From assembly GCF_032921865.1 (NCBI RefSeq), contig NZ_CP136684.1, forward strand, positions 4,316,501-4,380,500: 64,000 bases of DNA. The letters are read 5' to 3'. The position numbers and the translations under genes are program-made. The DNA is from Thalassospira lucentensis. GTDB taxonomy: Bacteria; Pseudomonadota; Alphaproteobacteria; Rhodospirillales; Thalassospiraceae. How positions within the stretch are numbered: the stretch's first letter is position 1; every line of letters starts with the position of its first letter. Below, in pieces: positions 26,718 to 36,492 of the stretch. The notes beneath the pieces were generated by a model, which did no database searches, had not been told where the DNA came from, and worked only from the letters and a program-made list of their open reading frames with translations.

Positions 26718-27779
26718 CTACTGCTGCAGGCCGGGGAATGCCCAGATGCCTGATACGCGCAGCATATCGCGATAAACGACAAGCTTTTCGCTGTCGCTGA
26801 CTTTCGATGCTTCTTCGATGCTGTCGAAATCCAGTGCGATCAGGGGATGAACCGGTGCATCCAGACCATACTGATCCAGCGCATCCTGAAGCACGGTTTT
26901 GGCGCGACGCATATGGCTGGCACTGGTGACCAGAATGACATCATCGGTGGTGTGCCGGTTCAGAAGGTTTGCAATATTCAGCATGTTGCCAACGGTGTCT
27001 TTTGACTTGTCCTCGACCATGATCCGGTCGCGATCAATGCCCTGCTCGACCAGCCAGCGCATCATCATGTCGCCTTCGGTCACGCCCGATTGCGGCTGTC
27101 CCCCGGTTACCATCACGCGGGCATTCGGGTTTGCCTTGGCCGCTTTCAGGCCGATTTCAAGGCGCTGCATCAGCGGTTCGCGCATGGTGCCATCTTCGGC
27201 AAGCGCATAACCCAGAATGACGATGGTGGATTTTTCGCCCAGTACCGGGACGTCCTGATTTGGGGCCTCGGCCATATTGGCATCCGCGCGCAGGAAGCGT
27301 TTGCGATAGGCATCCGCACTGTCGCGGTCAATGCCGGCCATCGCATCCATATAATTGCGATACTGATCGTCATCACCACGTATATGGGCCAGTGCCGCCA
27401 GCCAGGTATAGGCATCGAAGGCATGCGGATCGACGCGCGTGATACCGATATAGGTTTCGGCCGCATCCTCGAGTTTCTTTTGCAGAATACGGGCCGATGC
27501 GATCCCGTATCGCAGATCAATCCGTTCTGGTGCCAGTTTCGACGCCTCGGCAAAGGCCTGTTCAACGACATCGTATCGCCCGTGCAGGGTGATGCCCTTG
27601 AATACTTCGGCCTCGGCCTTTTTGATGTCGCCACCCGACCAGTAATAATGCATTCCCGTGTCGACCAGTTCGCGAATACGCGCCCCGTCCGTGGCATCCG
27701 CCGCCAGTGCCGTGCCAAAAACCGCACCCGCCAGCATCAGCGAAACACCACAACCAACAGCCAATTTCTTTATTGTCAT
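26718..27779 (-). CDS. Exported protein with TPR-like region and YdcF/ElyC (DUF218) domain
   Basis: The 353-residue protein has a signal peptide (MTIKKLAVGCGVSLMLAGAVFGTALA), a helical TPR-like part (~30-170: GGDIKKAEAEVFKGITLHG, LDAAETYIGITRVDPHAFDAYTWLA-like repeats) and a DUF218 domain (~180-345) with IVILGYALAEDGTMREPLMQRLE, VMVTGGQPQSGVTEGDMMMRWL and VTSASHMRRAKTVL. DUF218 proteins (YdcF, SanA, ElyC) are linked to envelope or peptidoglycan precursor metabolism, mostly without known reaction. The gene stands alone. Confidence 0.85.
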   Translation of the reverse strand: MTIKKLAVGCGVSLMLAGAVFGTALAADATDGARIRELVDTGMHYYWSGGDIKKAEAEVFKGITLHGRYDVVEQAFAEASKLAPERIDLRYGIASARILQKKLEDAAETYIGITRVDPHAFDAYTWLAALAHIRGDDDQYRNYMDAMAGIDRDSADAYRKRFLRADANMAEAPNQDVPVLGEKSTIVILGYALAEDGTMREPLMQRLEIGLKAAKANPNARVMVTGGQPQSGVTEGDMMMRWLVEQGIDRDRIMVEDKSKDTVGNMLNIANLLNRHTTDDVILVTSASHMRRAKTVLQDALDQYGLDAPVHPLIALDFDSIEEASKVSDSEKLVVYRDMLRVSGIWAFPGLQQ

Positions 27780-27945
27780 TGTTCTTGTCCTACTGTGAAG
27801 TCAACCAAACTCAGCAGGGTAATCCAATCATGAACGATACCTTTTGAGTACCACAATGTTCAGGGCAGCCGGGAATGATCATAATTCCGTAAAATTGGTA
27901 TTTATTGGTATTACATTTTCAATACCAGTCTTTCGCCACGGCCAA

Positions 27946-27977
27946 TAAAAAAGCGGCGATGCAAATTGCACCGCCGC
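27946..27977 (-). terminator. Intrinsic terminator after serA
   Basis: 10-bp stem GCGGCGGTGC / GCATCGCCGC (one G-U pair) on the minus strand followed by TTTTTT. Confidence 0.88.
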
Positions 27978-28002
27978 CTTTGTGACTCGATTTCCGATCC
28001 GA

Positions 28003-29244
28003 TCAGAACAGGAAGCGGACCCGAAGCGTACCGTCGATGGCTTCCAGTTCCTTGCGAATGCCAAGGCCCGGCTGGATTTCCTCGTCGACCTCGACAACCA
28101 CGTAACCCACGCCGCCTTCGGAACGCAGATACTGGCCGCTGATATTCATGCCGCGGGTGGCAAACACGTCGTTGATTTTCGACAGAACGCCCGGAACGTT
28201 GCGGTGAATATGCATGAAACGGGTGTGTTTGCGGTCCTTCACCGGCAGGGAAACTTCCGGGAAGTTAACCGCACCAAGCGTCGATCCGTTATCGGAATAG
28301 GTGATCAGCTTGTCAGCGACTTCGACACCGATATTTTCCTGTGCTTCCTGGGTGGAACCGCCGATATGCGGGGTCAGGATCACGTTTGGCATGCCACGAA
28401 GCGGGCTTTGGAATTCTTCATCCTTGCCTGCGGGCTCGACCGGGAAAACATCCAGTGCTGCACCGGCCAGATGACCGCGTTCAAGGGCAGCCGCCAGGTC
28501 ATCAATAACGATGACATTGCCACGTGCCGCGTTGATCAGATGCGCGCCCGGCTTCATCTTGGCGATTTCGGCCGCGGTGATCATGTTTTTGGTCTGCTCG
28601 TTTGCCGGAACATGCAGCGAAACAACATCCGAACGTGCCAGCAGTTCATCCATCGAGCTGCACGAGGTAGCATTGCCCATGGCAAGCTTGTTGATCACGT
28701 CATAATAAATGACATTCATGCCAAGCGATTCAGCCAGAACCGACAGCTGCGACCCGATATGGCCGTAGCCGATGATGCCCAAAGTCTTGCCGCGCGCCTC
28801 GTAGGAGCCCTTGGCGTTTTTAAGCCAGCCACCGGCGTGGGCCGCCTTGTCACGCTGCGGGATACCGCGCATCAACATGATTATCTGGCCCAGAACCAGT
28901 TCGGCGACCGAACGGGTATTGGAATAGGGTGCGTTGAAGACCGGAATACCGCGCATCGCGGCAGCCTTCAGGTCAACCTGATTGGTGCCGATACAGAAAC
29001 AGCCGATAGAGGTCAGTTTGGAGCCGGCATCGATAACGTCTTCGGTCAGTTTGGTGCGGGAACGGATGCCCAGAAAATGCGCTTCGGAGACGACGGATTT
29101 CAATTCATCCGCATCAAGAGCAGCAGGGTAGTGGTCGACATTAGAGTAGCCGGCCTCTTTGAACATCTTTACAGCGTTTTCATGGATACCTTCGAGCAGG
29201 ACGATCTTGATCTTGTCCTTCTCCAACGAAAGCTTGCTGTTCAC
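28003..29244 (-). CDS. serA: D-3-phosphoglycerate dehydrogenase
   Basis: First step of serine synthesis: 3-phosphoglycerate to 3-phosphohydroxypyruvate with NAD. 413 residues from the GTG at 29244, which has AAGGA nine bases upstream. This is the short E. coli-like form: catalytic domain, Rossmann fold (LGIIGYGHIGSQLSVLAESL), the catalytic Arg/Glu/His trio in NAARGN, LDVFPVEP and TPHIGGSTQEAQENI, and a C-terminal ACT domain (FMHIHRNVPGVLSKINDVFA) for serine feedback. A single-gene unit. Confidence 0.95.
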   Translation of the reverse strand: MNSKLSLEKDKIKIVLLEGIHENAVKMFKEAGYSNVDHYPAALDADELKSVVSEAHFLGIRSRTKLTEDVIDAGSKLTSIGCFCIGTNQVDLKAAAMRGIPVFNAPYSNTRSVAELVLGQIIMLMRGIPQRDKAAHAGGWLKNAKGSYEARGKTLGIIGYGHIGSQLSVLAESLGMNVIYYDVINKLAMGNATSCSSMDELLARSDVVSLHVPANEQTKNMITAAEIAKMKPGAHLINAARGNVIVIDDLAAALERGHLAGAALDVFPVEPAGKDEEFQSPLRGMPNVILTPHIGGSTQEAQENIGVEVADKLITYSDNGSTLGAVNFPEVSLPVKDRKHTRFMHIHRNVPGVLSKINDVFATRGMNISGQYLRSEGGVGYVVVEVDEEIQPGLGIRKELEAIDGTLRVRFLF

Positions 29245-29472
29245 GGCGCACCATCCTTTTCTTTGCGAGGGCGACACGGGCATTTCCCGAGCCGTAGGGC
29301 CGTAACGTTACGCGCCCTTGGCCCAATGAAATAGGGCCTAAGGCGGCTTGCGTCAAAGGCTTTCCCTTGCGCAAACACGCAACACGCCTATCTTCTGAAC
29401 GCATATACCGGCTATTGCGTATAGAATGCAGGTCCGGACGGCGACCAAGGATTGAATACAGGGGACCCCATC

Positions 29473-30621
29473 TTGCCTGCCGAGATAAGAACCGTTACCG
29501 ATATCCATAAAATTGGCCAAACCGACTGGGACAGATGCGCTGGCGCAGACAACCCGTTTGTCAGCTTTGCCTTTCTTTCGGCGATGGAAGATAGCGGGTC
29601 TGCCAGTGCGGATACCGGTTGGCAACCCTTTCATCTGCTGGTGACAGATGACGACGATACGGTTGCCGGTATTGTGCCGCTTTATGTCAAATCCCACTCG
29701 TACGGCGAATATGTTTTCGACTGGAGCTGGGCAGAGGCATATGAGCGCGCGGGCGGGCGTTATTATCCGAAATTGCAGGCCGCCGTGCCGTTTTCCCCCG
29801 TACCCGGCCCGCGGCTTTTGATCCGATCCGATCATCCGGCACCGGAACGCATCCGCAAGCTCCTGATCAGCGGGCTTTGCGCCCTGCCCGAACGGCTTGG
29901 CATTGCCAGCCTGCATGTAACATTTTGCAGCGGTGATGAAAGCCGGGCGATGGAAGATGCCGGGTTTCTGCCCCGAACCGGCATTCAATATCATTGGTAC
30001 AATCGTGGTTACGCCGGCTTTGACGACTTCCTTGGCGCGCTTAATTCGCGCAAGCGCAAAAATCTGCGTAAGGAACGTAAACAGGTGCGCGATGCGGGAT
30101 ACAGTTTCGAAGTGCTATCGGGTGACGACCTTAAAGCAACGCATTGGGACCGGTTTTATGCCTTTTACCATGACACATCGGACCGCAAATGGGGGCAGGC
30201 CTATCTGACACGGGAGTTTTTCGAACTTTTGCATGAAAGATTACGTGACCGGACCGTTCTGGTTGCGGCTTTTCGGGATGGCGACATGGTTGCCGGGGCG
30301 CTTAACCTGATCGGATCGGATACGTTGTACGGGCGCAACTGGGGCACCATCGACCGGACACCACTTTTGCATTTCGAGACCTGTTATTATCAGGCGATTG
30401 ATATCGCGATTGAACGCGGCCTTAAAACGGTTGAAGCCGGGGCGCAGGGTGAACACAAGATCCAGCGCGGCTATGAACCTGTCCTGACCCATTCGGCACA
30501 TCTGATCGCAGATGAGGGTCTTCGCAATGCTGTCGCCCGGTTTCTTGATCAGGAGCGCAGCCACATCGCGCAGGACCGCGAATTCATCATGGCCGAACAC
30601 AGCCCGTTCAGGCAGGAATGA
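29473..30621 (+). CDS. COG3146/DUF482 GNAT-like acyltransferase
   Basis: About 382 residues with two GNAT-like folds, as in the FemAB-related COG3146 family (often labelled peptidoglycan biosynthesis protein). Conserved blocks: NPFVSFAFLSAMEDSGSA near the start, VFDWSWAEAYERAGGRYYPK, FTPVPGPRLL-type (here FSPVPGPRLL), NSRKRKNLRKERKQV and EAGAQGEHKIQRGYEPV. The last motif holds the conserved histidine/lysine pair. The reaction is not known. No ATG fits; TTG at 29473 (GGGG eight bases upstream) or TTG at 29452 are the candidates. Confidence 0.88.
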   Translation: MPAEIRTVTDIHKIGQTDWDRCAGADNPFVSFAFLSAMEDSGSASADTGWQPFHLLVTDDDDTVAGIVPLYVKSHSYGEYVFDWSWAEAYERAGGRYYPKLQAAVPFSPVPGPRLLIRSDHPAPERIRKLLISGLCALPERLGIASLHVTFCSGDESRAMEDAGFLPRTGIQYHWYNRGYAGFDDFLGALNSRKRKNLRKERKQVRDAGYSFEVLSGDDLKATHWDRFYAFYHDTSDRKWGQAYLTREFFELLHERLRDRTVLVAAFRDGDMVAGALNLIGSDTLYGRNWGTIDRTPLLHFETCYYQAIDIAIERGLKTVEAGAQGEHKIQRGYEPVLTHSAHLIADEGLRNAVARFLDQERSHIAQDREFIMAEHSPFRQE

Positions 30622-30636
30622 ACCGGCAGAACGGTC

Positions 30637-30674
30637 AAGCAAAAAGGGCGCGATGCATGACCACCGCGCCCCTT
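30637..30674 (-). terminator. Intrinsic terminator after the chemoreceptor gene
   Basis: Minus strand: AAGGGGCGCG pairs with CGCGCCCTT (one bulge) and is followed by TTTTTGC. It lies between converging genes. Confidence 0.78.
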
Positions 30675-30699
30675 CCGGTTCCCCCGACCAAGCGGGATT

Positions 30700-32382
30700 C
30701 TAGACAGCCCTGACGTCGTTCAGGAAGCCGTTCACATGGGATCTGAGCTCGTCATTGGCGGCTGCGAGACGGCCAACGCAGTCAAGCTGACCATGCGAAA
30801 GGTCACCGCTTTCGGTTGTTGCCTCGGCCACGTTTTTCACCGCGTTTGAAATGGCGACGTTGCCATTGGCAGCCCCTTCGACGCTGCGTGAAATTTCTTC
30901 GGTTGCAGCCCCCTGCTCTTCGACGGCACTGGCAACAACCGACATCAGTTCGTCGATTTTATGGATCGTTTCGGCAAAACCGCGAACAGCGTCGGCGGCA
31001 GCACCGGTTTCACCCTGCATTTCGGTAATTTTCGCCGTGATCTGCTCGGTTGCCTTCACCGTTTGGGCGGCAAGGTTTTTGACCTCGCCCGCCACAACCG
31101 CGAAGCCCTTGCCTGCATCACCGGCACGCGCCGATTCAATCGTCGCGTTTAGTGCCAGCATGTTGGTCTGATCAGCGATATCACTGATCAGACTGACAAC
31201 TTCCCCGACACTTTGTGCGGCATCATCAAGCAGCGCAACACGCTGATTGGTCCGTTCGGTTTCTTCCACCGCAAGCTGGGTAATTTCGGTAACACGTGCA
31301 ATCTGCGAGGCGATTTCGGCGATTGATGCCGAAAGCTGTGCTGTTGCCGATGCAACAGTTTCGATGTTGCTTGACGATTCCTGTGCCTGCTCTGCCACAT
31401 TTTTCGCATCCTGATTGGCGCGAACCGAATGTGACGAAAGCGTTTCCGACGCACTGCGCACTTCATCAAGTGCGACATTCACTGCCGAAAGAACTTCCTG
31501 GATTTTATGATCGAAACCGGCAGTCAGCGTACCCATGCGCTTGCTGCGTTCGATCTGGCGTTCGGCTTCAATCCGTTCCTGTTCGGCCATCCGGGCACGT
31601 TCACGGGCGTTTTCGCGGAACACCTCAAGCGACTTGGCCATCGCGCCGACTTCATCGGCACGCTTCATATCAAGGATTTCGATATCAAGGTTGCCTGATG
31701 CCAGACTTCCCATCGCATCCGTCATCTTGCGGATCGGGGTTGCGATCATCCGCGACAGGGTGCCGCCAAACAATGCCGCCATTGCGATCAGCAATGCAAC
31801 ACCGATACCCAGCGTCGTCTGGAAGAGCATCATGGCCCGTTCAACACGGTTTTCGACTTCAAGGCTCATCTGGTCAATGTTGTTTGCAAGTTCCAGGGCA
31901 ATCCGTGACACGCTGTCAGACAATTCGCGCGGTTCGCCGGATGCCTCGATGGCACGGGCGTGGTTGACCGTCAGATAGTGACGCATCAGTTTGGCCTGCT
32001 GACTTGCAATTTCTTCCCAGCGGTCAATGGCACTGTCCATTTCCTCGATCAGACCGGCAACAGTTGGGTTGATCGTCGCATAGGTTTTCAGAACATCCGT
32101 GCGGGTGTCGATCTCGGTCAGCGATTTCTCGTAGCTTTCAAGCCCGATCCGGTCCCCGGTTGTCAGGAAATAGACGAGTTCCTGGCGTGCCATCAGATAG
32201 GCACGGTCAAGATTGCGATAATCGCGTTCGAAATCGGCGAGATAGTCACGTTGCTCATTGGCGGATTTGACCTGGAATGTTGCAAACATCCCGGCGCCGG
32301 CAACCATCAGAATGACCACAATCATCACAGCAAAGCAGGTTGTCAGCTTGGCCGGTATGGAAAGGTTTTTGAAGAAGTTCAT
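30700..32382 (-). CDS. Methyl-accepting chemotaxis protein
   Basis: A 560-residue chemoreceptor: first membrane helix at ~12-34 (TTCFAVMIVVILMVAGAGMFATF), a helical periplasmic domain of about 150 residues (four-helix-bundle type), second helix at ~187-210 (LGIGVALLIAMAALFGGTL), HAMP, and a cytoplasmic coiled coil. The signalling tip is canonical (IESARAGDAGKGFAVVAGEV). No C-terminal NWETF-like pentapeptide for CheR/CheB docking is present. It lies 12 bases downstream of a gene for a secreted Cache-like protein, suggesting a joint job in sensing. Confidence 0.95.
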   Translation of the reverse strand: MNFFKNLSIPAKLTTCFAVMIVVILMVAGAGMFATFQVKSANEQRDYLADFERDYRNLDRAYLMARQELVYFLTTGDRIGLESYEKSLTEIDTRTDVLKTYATINPTVAGLIEEMDSAIDRWEEIASQQAKLMRHYLTVNHARAIEASGEPRELSDSVSRIALELANNIDQMSLEVENRVERAMMLFQTTLGIGVALLIAMAALFGGTLSRMIATPIRKMTDAMGSLASGNLDIEILDMKRADEVGAMAKSLEVFRENARERARMAEQERIEAERQIERSKRMGTLTAGFDHKIQEVLSAVNVALDEVRSASETLSSHSVRANQDAKNVAEQAQESSSNIETVASATAQLSASIAEIASQIARVTEITQLAVEETERTNQRVALLDDAAQSVGEVVSLISDIADQTNMLALNATIESARAGDAGKGFAVVAGEVKNLAAQTVKATEQITAKITEMQGETGAAADAVRGFAETIHKIDELMSVVASAVEEQGAATEEISRSVEGAANGNVAISNAVKNVAEATTESGDLSHGQLDCVGRLAAANDELRSHVNGFLNDVRAV

Positions 32383-32394
32383 TTTCCATCTCCC

Positions 32395-33012
32395 CTAGAG
32401 CTGTTGACGGCGAGCGAGTTCATTAAGGTTGACCTCGATCGTAACAGCGCCGATCGGCGTCCCCTGCGCATCCGACATCGTCATATTGAGCTGCGAGCGC
32501 CAGGTATCGGTTTCTTCATTATATTCGGCCTCATCAATGAAGACCGCATTGGCACCTTTGGGGAAGGTATTCTTGAATTTTGCCTCATCTCCCTGCCAGA
32601 AGTCGGACGTAATCGAACTTTGCCCGACATTCAGCCCCATCTGGTCCATCACAAATATCTCGGCCAGCAAACCACCGGACCGGGCCTGTATCTGGGTCAG
32701 GTAACTCGAAAGAGGATTTGTCAGAATGGCAGCAACAAGCGGCTGATCTTCAGCCTCACGCTCTGCCACCCACTGTTTGTCGGCAGAATCAATCTGATCC
32801 TGCGTCATTCCAACGCGCAAACGGTTTTGCGAAGTGATGGAAAGCTCGACGACGGGATTGGCCAACCATTCACGAACGTCGCGGATCATGTCGTCCGAGA
32901 TCATGGTACCGGGTTCGCCCGGAAGTTCGGATTTTGCATCTGCTGCTAACGGTATGAAGCCGATCATTCCGGCAACCCCCAGGGCAGTGCAAGCGCGCAA
33001 AAAGGTTCTCAT
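32395..33012 (-). CDS. Secreted stand-alone Cache/PDC-like sensor protein
   Basis: 205 residues, starting at the ATG at 33012 behind an excellent ribosome site (GAGAGGAAACT). Signal peptide MRTFLRACTALGVAGMIGFIPLAADA. The mature part looks like one PDC/Cache ligand-binding domain: an N-terminal long helix (ISDDMIRDVREWLANPVVELSI), then LLAEIFVMDQMGLNVGQSS, DFWQGDEAKFKNTFPKG and IGAVTIEVNLNELARR. Cache domains are usually part of membrane receptors; this one has no transmembrane helix after the signal. Its stop is 12 bases from the chemoreceptor gene. Function as a soluble ligand-sensing partner is an inference. Confidence 0.8.
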   Translation of the reverse strand: MRTFLRACTALGVAGMIGFIPLAADAKSELPGEPGTMISDDMIRDVREWLANPVVELSITSQNRLRVGMTQDQIDSADKQWVAEREAEDQPLVAAILTNPLSSYLTQIQARSGGLLAEIFVMDQMGLNVGQSSITSDFWQGDEAKFKNTFPKGANAVFIDEAEYNEETDTWRSQLNMTMSDAQGTPIGAVTIEVNLNELARRQQL

Positions 33013-33190
33013 AGTTTCCTCTCCGGCGTAGCGCAGATTATTTGTTTGTTTCGGTATGACGCTACACCACCAAACAGACCTATCCAAAAGGGCAGAAGCC
33101 CTAATTCCTATGTGAATCCTCACATGCATGCTTTCAAGTAGAGGATGTAAAATCATCTACATGAAAAATATGGGGAATTCGGAGAAGACA

Positions 33191-33357
33191 AGAAAAAAGC
33201 GGCGGGAAAACCGCCGCTGAGTTTGGTTGGGACACGAGCAAACTGCAGAAGATTACGTTGTTCCAGGCGCAAGATGCGCCCCTGCAAAGAACAACTGTCC
33301 GACACCACCTATGCATAGGGTGTGCCAGTTTTTGAAAGCGCGTAAAAATCCCTGAAT
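33191..33357 (-). ncRNA. Candidate structured small RNA with own promoter-like signal and terminator
   Basis: A gene-free gap of about 500 bases (33013-33510) holds, on the minus strand, TTGTCT and GATAAT (33370-33365) spaced 19 bases apart, then three nested hairpins and a strong terminator. Hairpin 1 pairs AACTG with CAGTT around CCTATGCATAGG. Hairpin 2 pairs GTTGTTC with GAACAAC around GGCGCA/TGCGCC. The terminator is AGCGGCGG/CCGCCGCT plus TTTTTT (33218-33192). No convincing reading frame with a ribosome site is present. The predicted RNA is about 165 nt. I cannot assign a family; the hairpin could instead end read-through from the 33511 gene. Confidence 0.5.
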
Positions 33358-33510
33358 TGTGCCGATTATCGGGCAAGAAAATATTGAAAAGACAATTACT
33401 TCAAAATTTATTCGCATATTGCGACAAATAAAATTGCAAAATGCGAACGCAAATCTTTGCATTTTGCAAAACACAATTCAAGGCCGTGATCCCGACCTAA
33501 TCATTGCCGA

Positions 33511-34065
33511 TTACCCAGCGTTACGACTTGGCGCTTTTCGTTTTTTGCGCTTGCTGAAATTCAGCAAAGCCGGAGCATTTTCAATAATTTCCTGGAGAAT
33601 TTCCTTGGCGACCTCAAGGTCATCCTTGGCAAACTCGTCAAGATGACTGACATATCGCGGATGAGAGATCATGCGTTCGGCTTCATAAAGAGTCCGAAGC
33701 TCGCTTTGGAACATTTCGCGCGCACCGAGCGGCAGAACCGGTTTGGCACTCATCACAAAGAAAAACTTGAGACTTGTTTTAATCACAATCCGAAGCATCA
33801 GGATCTGAAGCTTGTGGAACTGCTCTTCGAGCTCGTCTTTTTTGGGATGCTTTTCAAGTTTGGCAAGACGGTCCGTAATCACCAGTGAAAGCGCTTTGAA
33901 GTTATCGACTTCTTCGCGAAACGGTCGGTAACCGGTCACCTCGGTTGTATCTACCGTCTTTTCAATCACATCCGCCAGCGCGACGAGCTTACGCGCCTGC
34001 GTCTCAAGCCTCGACAAAAACGTCTCGACCTCATCCCGGTATTTCCGCTGTGTCACCTGGTTCAT
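33511..34065 (-). CDS. Helical protein of unknown function
   Basis: 184 residues, starting MNQVTQRKYRDEVETFLSRL. Sequence is almost wholly helical with heptad-like spacing of Leu/Val and many charged residues (ALADVIEKTVDTTEVTGYRP, KALSLVITDRLAKLEKHPKK). The middle has a hydrophobic run (ILMLRIVIKTSLKFFFVMSA) that may be buried or membrane-associated. The C-terminus is strongly basic (SKRKKRKAPSRNAG). I recognise no family. It lies between clpA and the candidate small RNA, on the same strand as both. Confidence 0.65.
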   Translation of the reverse strand: MNQVTQRKYRDEVETFLSRLETQARKLVALADVIEKTVDTTEVTGYRPFREEVDNFKALSLVITDRLAKLEKHPKKDELEEQFHKLQILMLRIVIKTSLKFFFVMSAKPVLPLGAREMFQSELRTLYEAERMISHPRYVSHLDEFAKDDLEVAKEILQEIIENAPALLNFSKRKKRKAPSRNAG

Positions 34066-34083
34066 TATTTTTTATGCGCCATC

Positions 34084-34119
34084 AAAAGCAATTGCCCGAA
34101 ACAACTGTTCCGGGCAATT
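34084..34119 (-). terminator. Probable intrinsic terminator after clpA
   Basis: Minus strand stem AATTGCCCG / CGGGCAATT closing a 12-base loop, followed by a short TTTT. It sits in the 100-base gap between clpA and the unknown helical gene. Confidence 0.6.
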
Positions 34120-34167
34120 ACAATAACCTGCCAAAACTTAATGACAAGGTAATCGATCACGAGACAA

Positions 34168-36489
34168 TCAGTTTGCCATCTCCGGATCTTTTTCCTTTTT
34201 CGATCCGCCACCATTTTCTTCCGGATAGCGGAAGATAACGGCATCGTCTTCGATATCGACCAGAACCGCCCCGCCCTTTTCGAGCTTACCGAACAGCAAT
34301 TCTTCGGCCAGCGGCTTTTTGACGTGCTCCTGAATGACACGCCCCAACGGACGCGCCCCAAATGCGACATCGTAACCCCGCTCGGCAAGCCAGGTACGCG
34401 CAGCTTCGGTCAGTTCAATCGAGACATTCCGATCCGCAAGCTGGACTTCAAGCTGCAGGATGAACTTGTCGACCACCATCTTGACGACATCAGGCTGCAG
34501 GTTGGCAAACGGGATGACCGCATCCAGACGGTTCCGGAATTCCGGGGAGAAGGTCCGCTTGATCGCTTCTTCGTCCTCGCCGGTACGCATCTCGCGTTTG
34601 AAACCGATTGGCGGTTTTGCCATATCCGATGCGCCCGCGTTGGTGGTCATCACCAGCACAACATTGCGGAAATCAACGGTCTTGCCGTTATTATCCGTCA
34701 GCTTGCCATGGTCCATGACCTGCAAAAGGATATTGAACAGGTCCGGATGGGCTTTTTCGATCTCATCAAGCAGGACAACCGCATGCGGATGCTGATCAAC
34801 GGAATCGGTCAGAAGCCCGCCCTGATCAAACCCGACATAACCGGGCGGCGCACCAATCAGCCGTGAAACGCTGTGGCGTTCCATATATTCCGACATGTCG
34901 AAGCGGATGAACTCAATCCCCATGACATGCGCCAGCTGTTTGGTGACCTCGGTTTTGCCAACACCTGTCGGGCCGGAAAACAGATAACTGCCAATCGGCT
35001 TTTCCGGTTCGCGCAGACCGGCACGTGCCAGCTTGATTGCACTGGCGACGGCCTCAATCGCCTTGTCCTGACCAAAGACAACAGTCTTGAGATCACGTTC
35101 AAGGTTGGCCAACGCCTTGCGATCATCGGTCGATACCGATTTTGGTGGTATGCGGGCGATCTTGGCGACGATTTCCTCGACATCGCGTTTGGAAATCGTG
35201 CGTTTGCGCTTGCTTGGTGCCACCAGCATCCGGGATGCCCCGACCTCGTCGATCACATCAATCGCGCTATCGGGACGCTTACGGTCGTTGATATAGCGTG
35301 ATGCAAGTTCAACCGCGGACCGAATGGCTTCGTTGGTGTATTTGACGTGGTGATGTTCCTCGTAATAGGGCTTGAGCCCCTTGAGGATTTTGATTGTGTC
35401 TTCGGGAGAAGGTTCCTCTACATCGATTTTCTGGAAACGACGCACAAGGGCACGGTCCTTTTCAAAATGACCGCGGAACTCCTTGTAAGTCGTTGAACCG
35501 ATGCAGCGAAGCGAACCGCTGGCAAGGGCCGGCTTCAGCAGGTTCGAGGCATCCATTGCCCCGCCCGAAGTCGCACCCGCGCCGATTACAGTGTGAATTT
35601 CATCAATAAACAGAACCGCGCCGTCGAACTCTTCAAGCTCTTTGACGACAGCCTTGAGGCGTTCCTCGAAATCACCACGATAGCGGGTACCTGCCAGAAG
35701 GGCGCCCATATCAAGGGCAAAGATCGTGGCATCGGCCAGAACTTCGGGGACATCGCCATCAACAATCCGACGCGCCAGACCTTCGGCAATGGCAGTTTTG
35801 CCAACCCCGGGATCACCGACATAAAGCGGATTGTTTTTGGTGCGGCGGCACAGGACCTGAATGGTGCGCTCGATCTCGCTCTGGCGACCGATCAACGGAT
35901 CGATCTTGCCCTTCTGCGCCTTGACATTGAGGTTCACGCAATAGGCCTTGAGGGCCTCACCTTCACCGGCTGCGGCCCCTTCCTCAGTATCGGCAGTTGC
36001 CCCGGGCGCAACTTCTTCCTCGGCGCCGCGCGGAATGCGGCGTTCGTTCAGCTCCGGCGCCTTCGCAATACCATGCGAAATGTAATTGACCGCATCCAGA
36101 CGGGTCATGTCCTGCAACTGCAGATAATAAACCGCGTGCGATTCACGTTCCGAAAACAGCGCGACCAGCACATTCGCCCCGGTGACTTCTTCACGTCCGG
36201 AGGATTGAACATGAATGGCTGCGCGCTGTATCACGCGCTGGAACCCGGCCGTTGGCTTGGGATCGACCAGACGCGCACTGATCAGCCCGGAAAGTTCGCT
36301 ATCGGCGAATTCCAGCAAATCCGAACGCAGACGGTCAACATCGACCCGGCAGGCCTTCAGCACCGACAACGCATCCTGATCTTCGGTCAGTGACAACAGA
36401 AGATGTTCCAGCGTTGCGTATTCATGACGCCGTTCAGACGCATAAGCCAGCGCACGATGTAAGCTTTCTTCAAGGTTACGTGAGAGCAT
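34168..36489 (-). CDS. clpA: ATP-dependent Clp protease ATP-binding subunit ClpA
   Basis: The 773-residue AAA+ unfoldase feeds substrates to ClpP. Clp_N repeats at 1-145 ([22 protein letters not shown]), first AAA+ with Walker [16 protein letters not shown] and Walker [15 protein letters not shown], second AAA+ with [16 protein letters not shown] and [11 protein letters not shown], then the C-terminal D2-small domain. An IGF/IGL-type ClpP loop is present ([12 protein letters not shown] region). ClpS is encoded three bases upstream, which marks it as ClpA and not ClpB or ClpC. Confidence 0.97.
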   Translation of the reverse strand: MLSRNLEESLHRALAYASERRHEYATLEHLLLSLTEDQDALSVLKACRVDVDRLRSDLLEFADSELSGLISARLVDPKPTAGFQRVIQRAAIHVQSSGREEVTGANVLVALFSERESHAVYYLQLQDMTRLDAVNYISHGIAKAPELNERRIPRGAEEEVAPGATADTEEGAAAGEGEALKAYCVNLNVKAQKGKIDPLIGRQSEIERTIQVLCRRTKNNPLYVGDPGVGKTAIAEGLARRIVDGDVPEVLADATIFALDMGALLAGTRYRGDFEERLKAVVKELEEFDGAVLFIDEIHTVIGAGATSGGAMDASNLLKPALASGSLRCIGSTTYKEFRGHFEKDRALVRRFQKIDVEEPSPEDTIKILKGLKPYYEEHHHVKYTNEAIRSAVELASRYINDRKRPDSAIDVIDEVGASRMLVAPSKRKRTISKRDVEEIVAKIARIPPKSVSTDDRKALANLERDLKTVVFGQDKAIEAVASAIKLARAGLREPEKPIGSYLFSGPTGVGKTEVTKQLAHVMGIEFIRFDMSEYMERHSVSRLIGAPPGYVGFDQGGLLTDSVDQHPHAVVLLDEIEKAHPDLFNILLQVMDHGKLTDNNGKTVDFRNVVLVMTTNAGASDMAKPPIGFKREMRTGEDEEAIKRTFSPEFRNRLDAVIPFANLQPDVVKMVVDKFILQLEVQLADRNVSIELTEAARTWLAERGYDVAFGARPLGRVIQEHVKKPLAEELLFGKLEKGGAVLVDIEDDAVIFRYPEENGGGSKKEKDPEMAN

Positions 36490-36492
36490 GTT

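Noticed and set aside
27982..29334. A 450-codon open frame opposite to serA
   Set aside because: Spans the serA terminator and start region, has no domain, and is explained by codon bias of serA.
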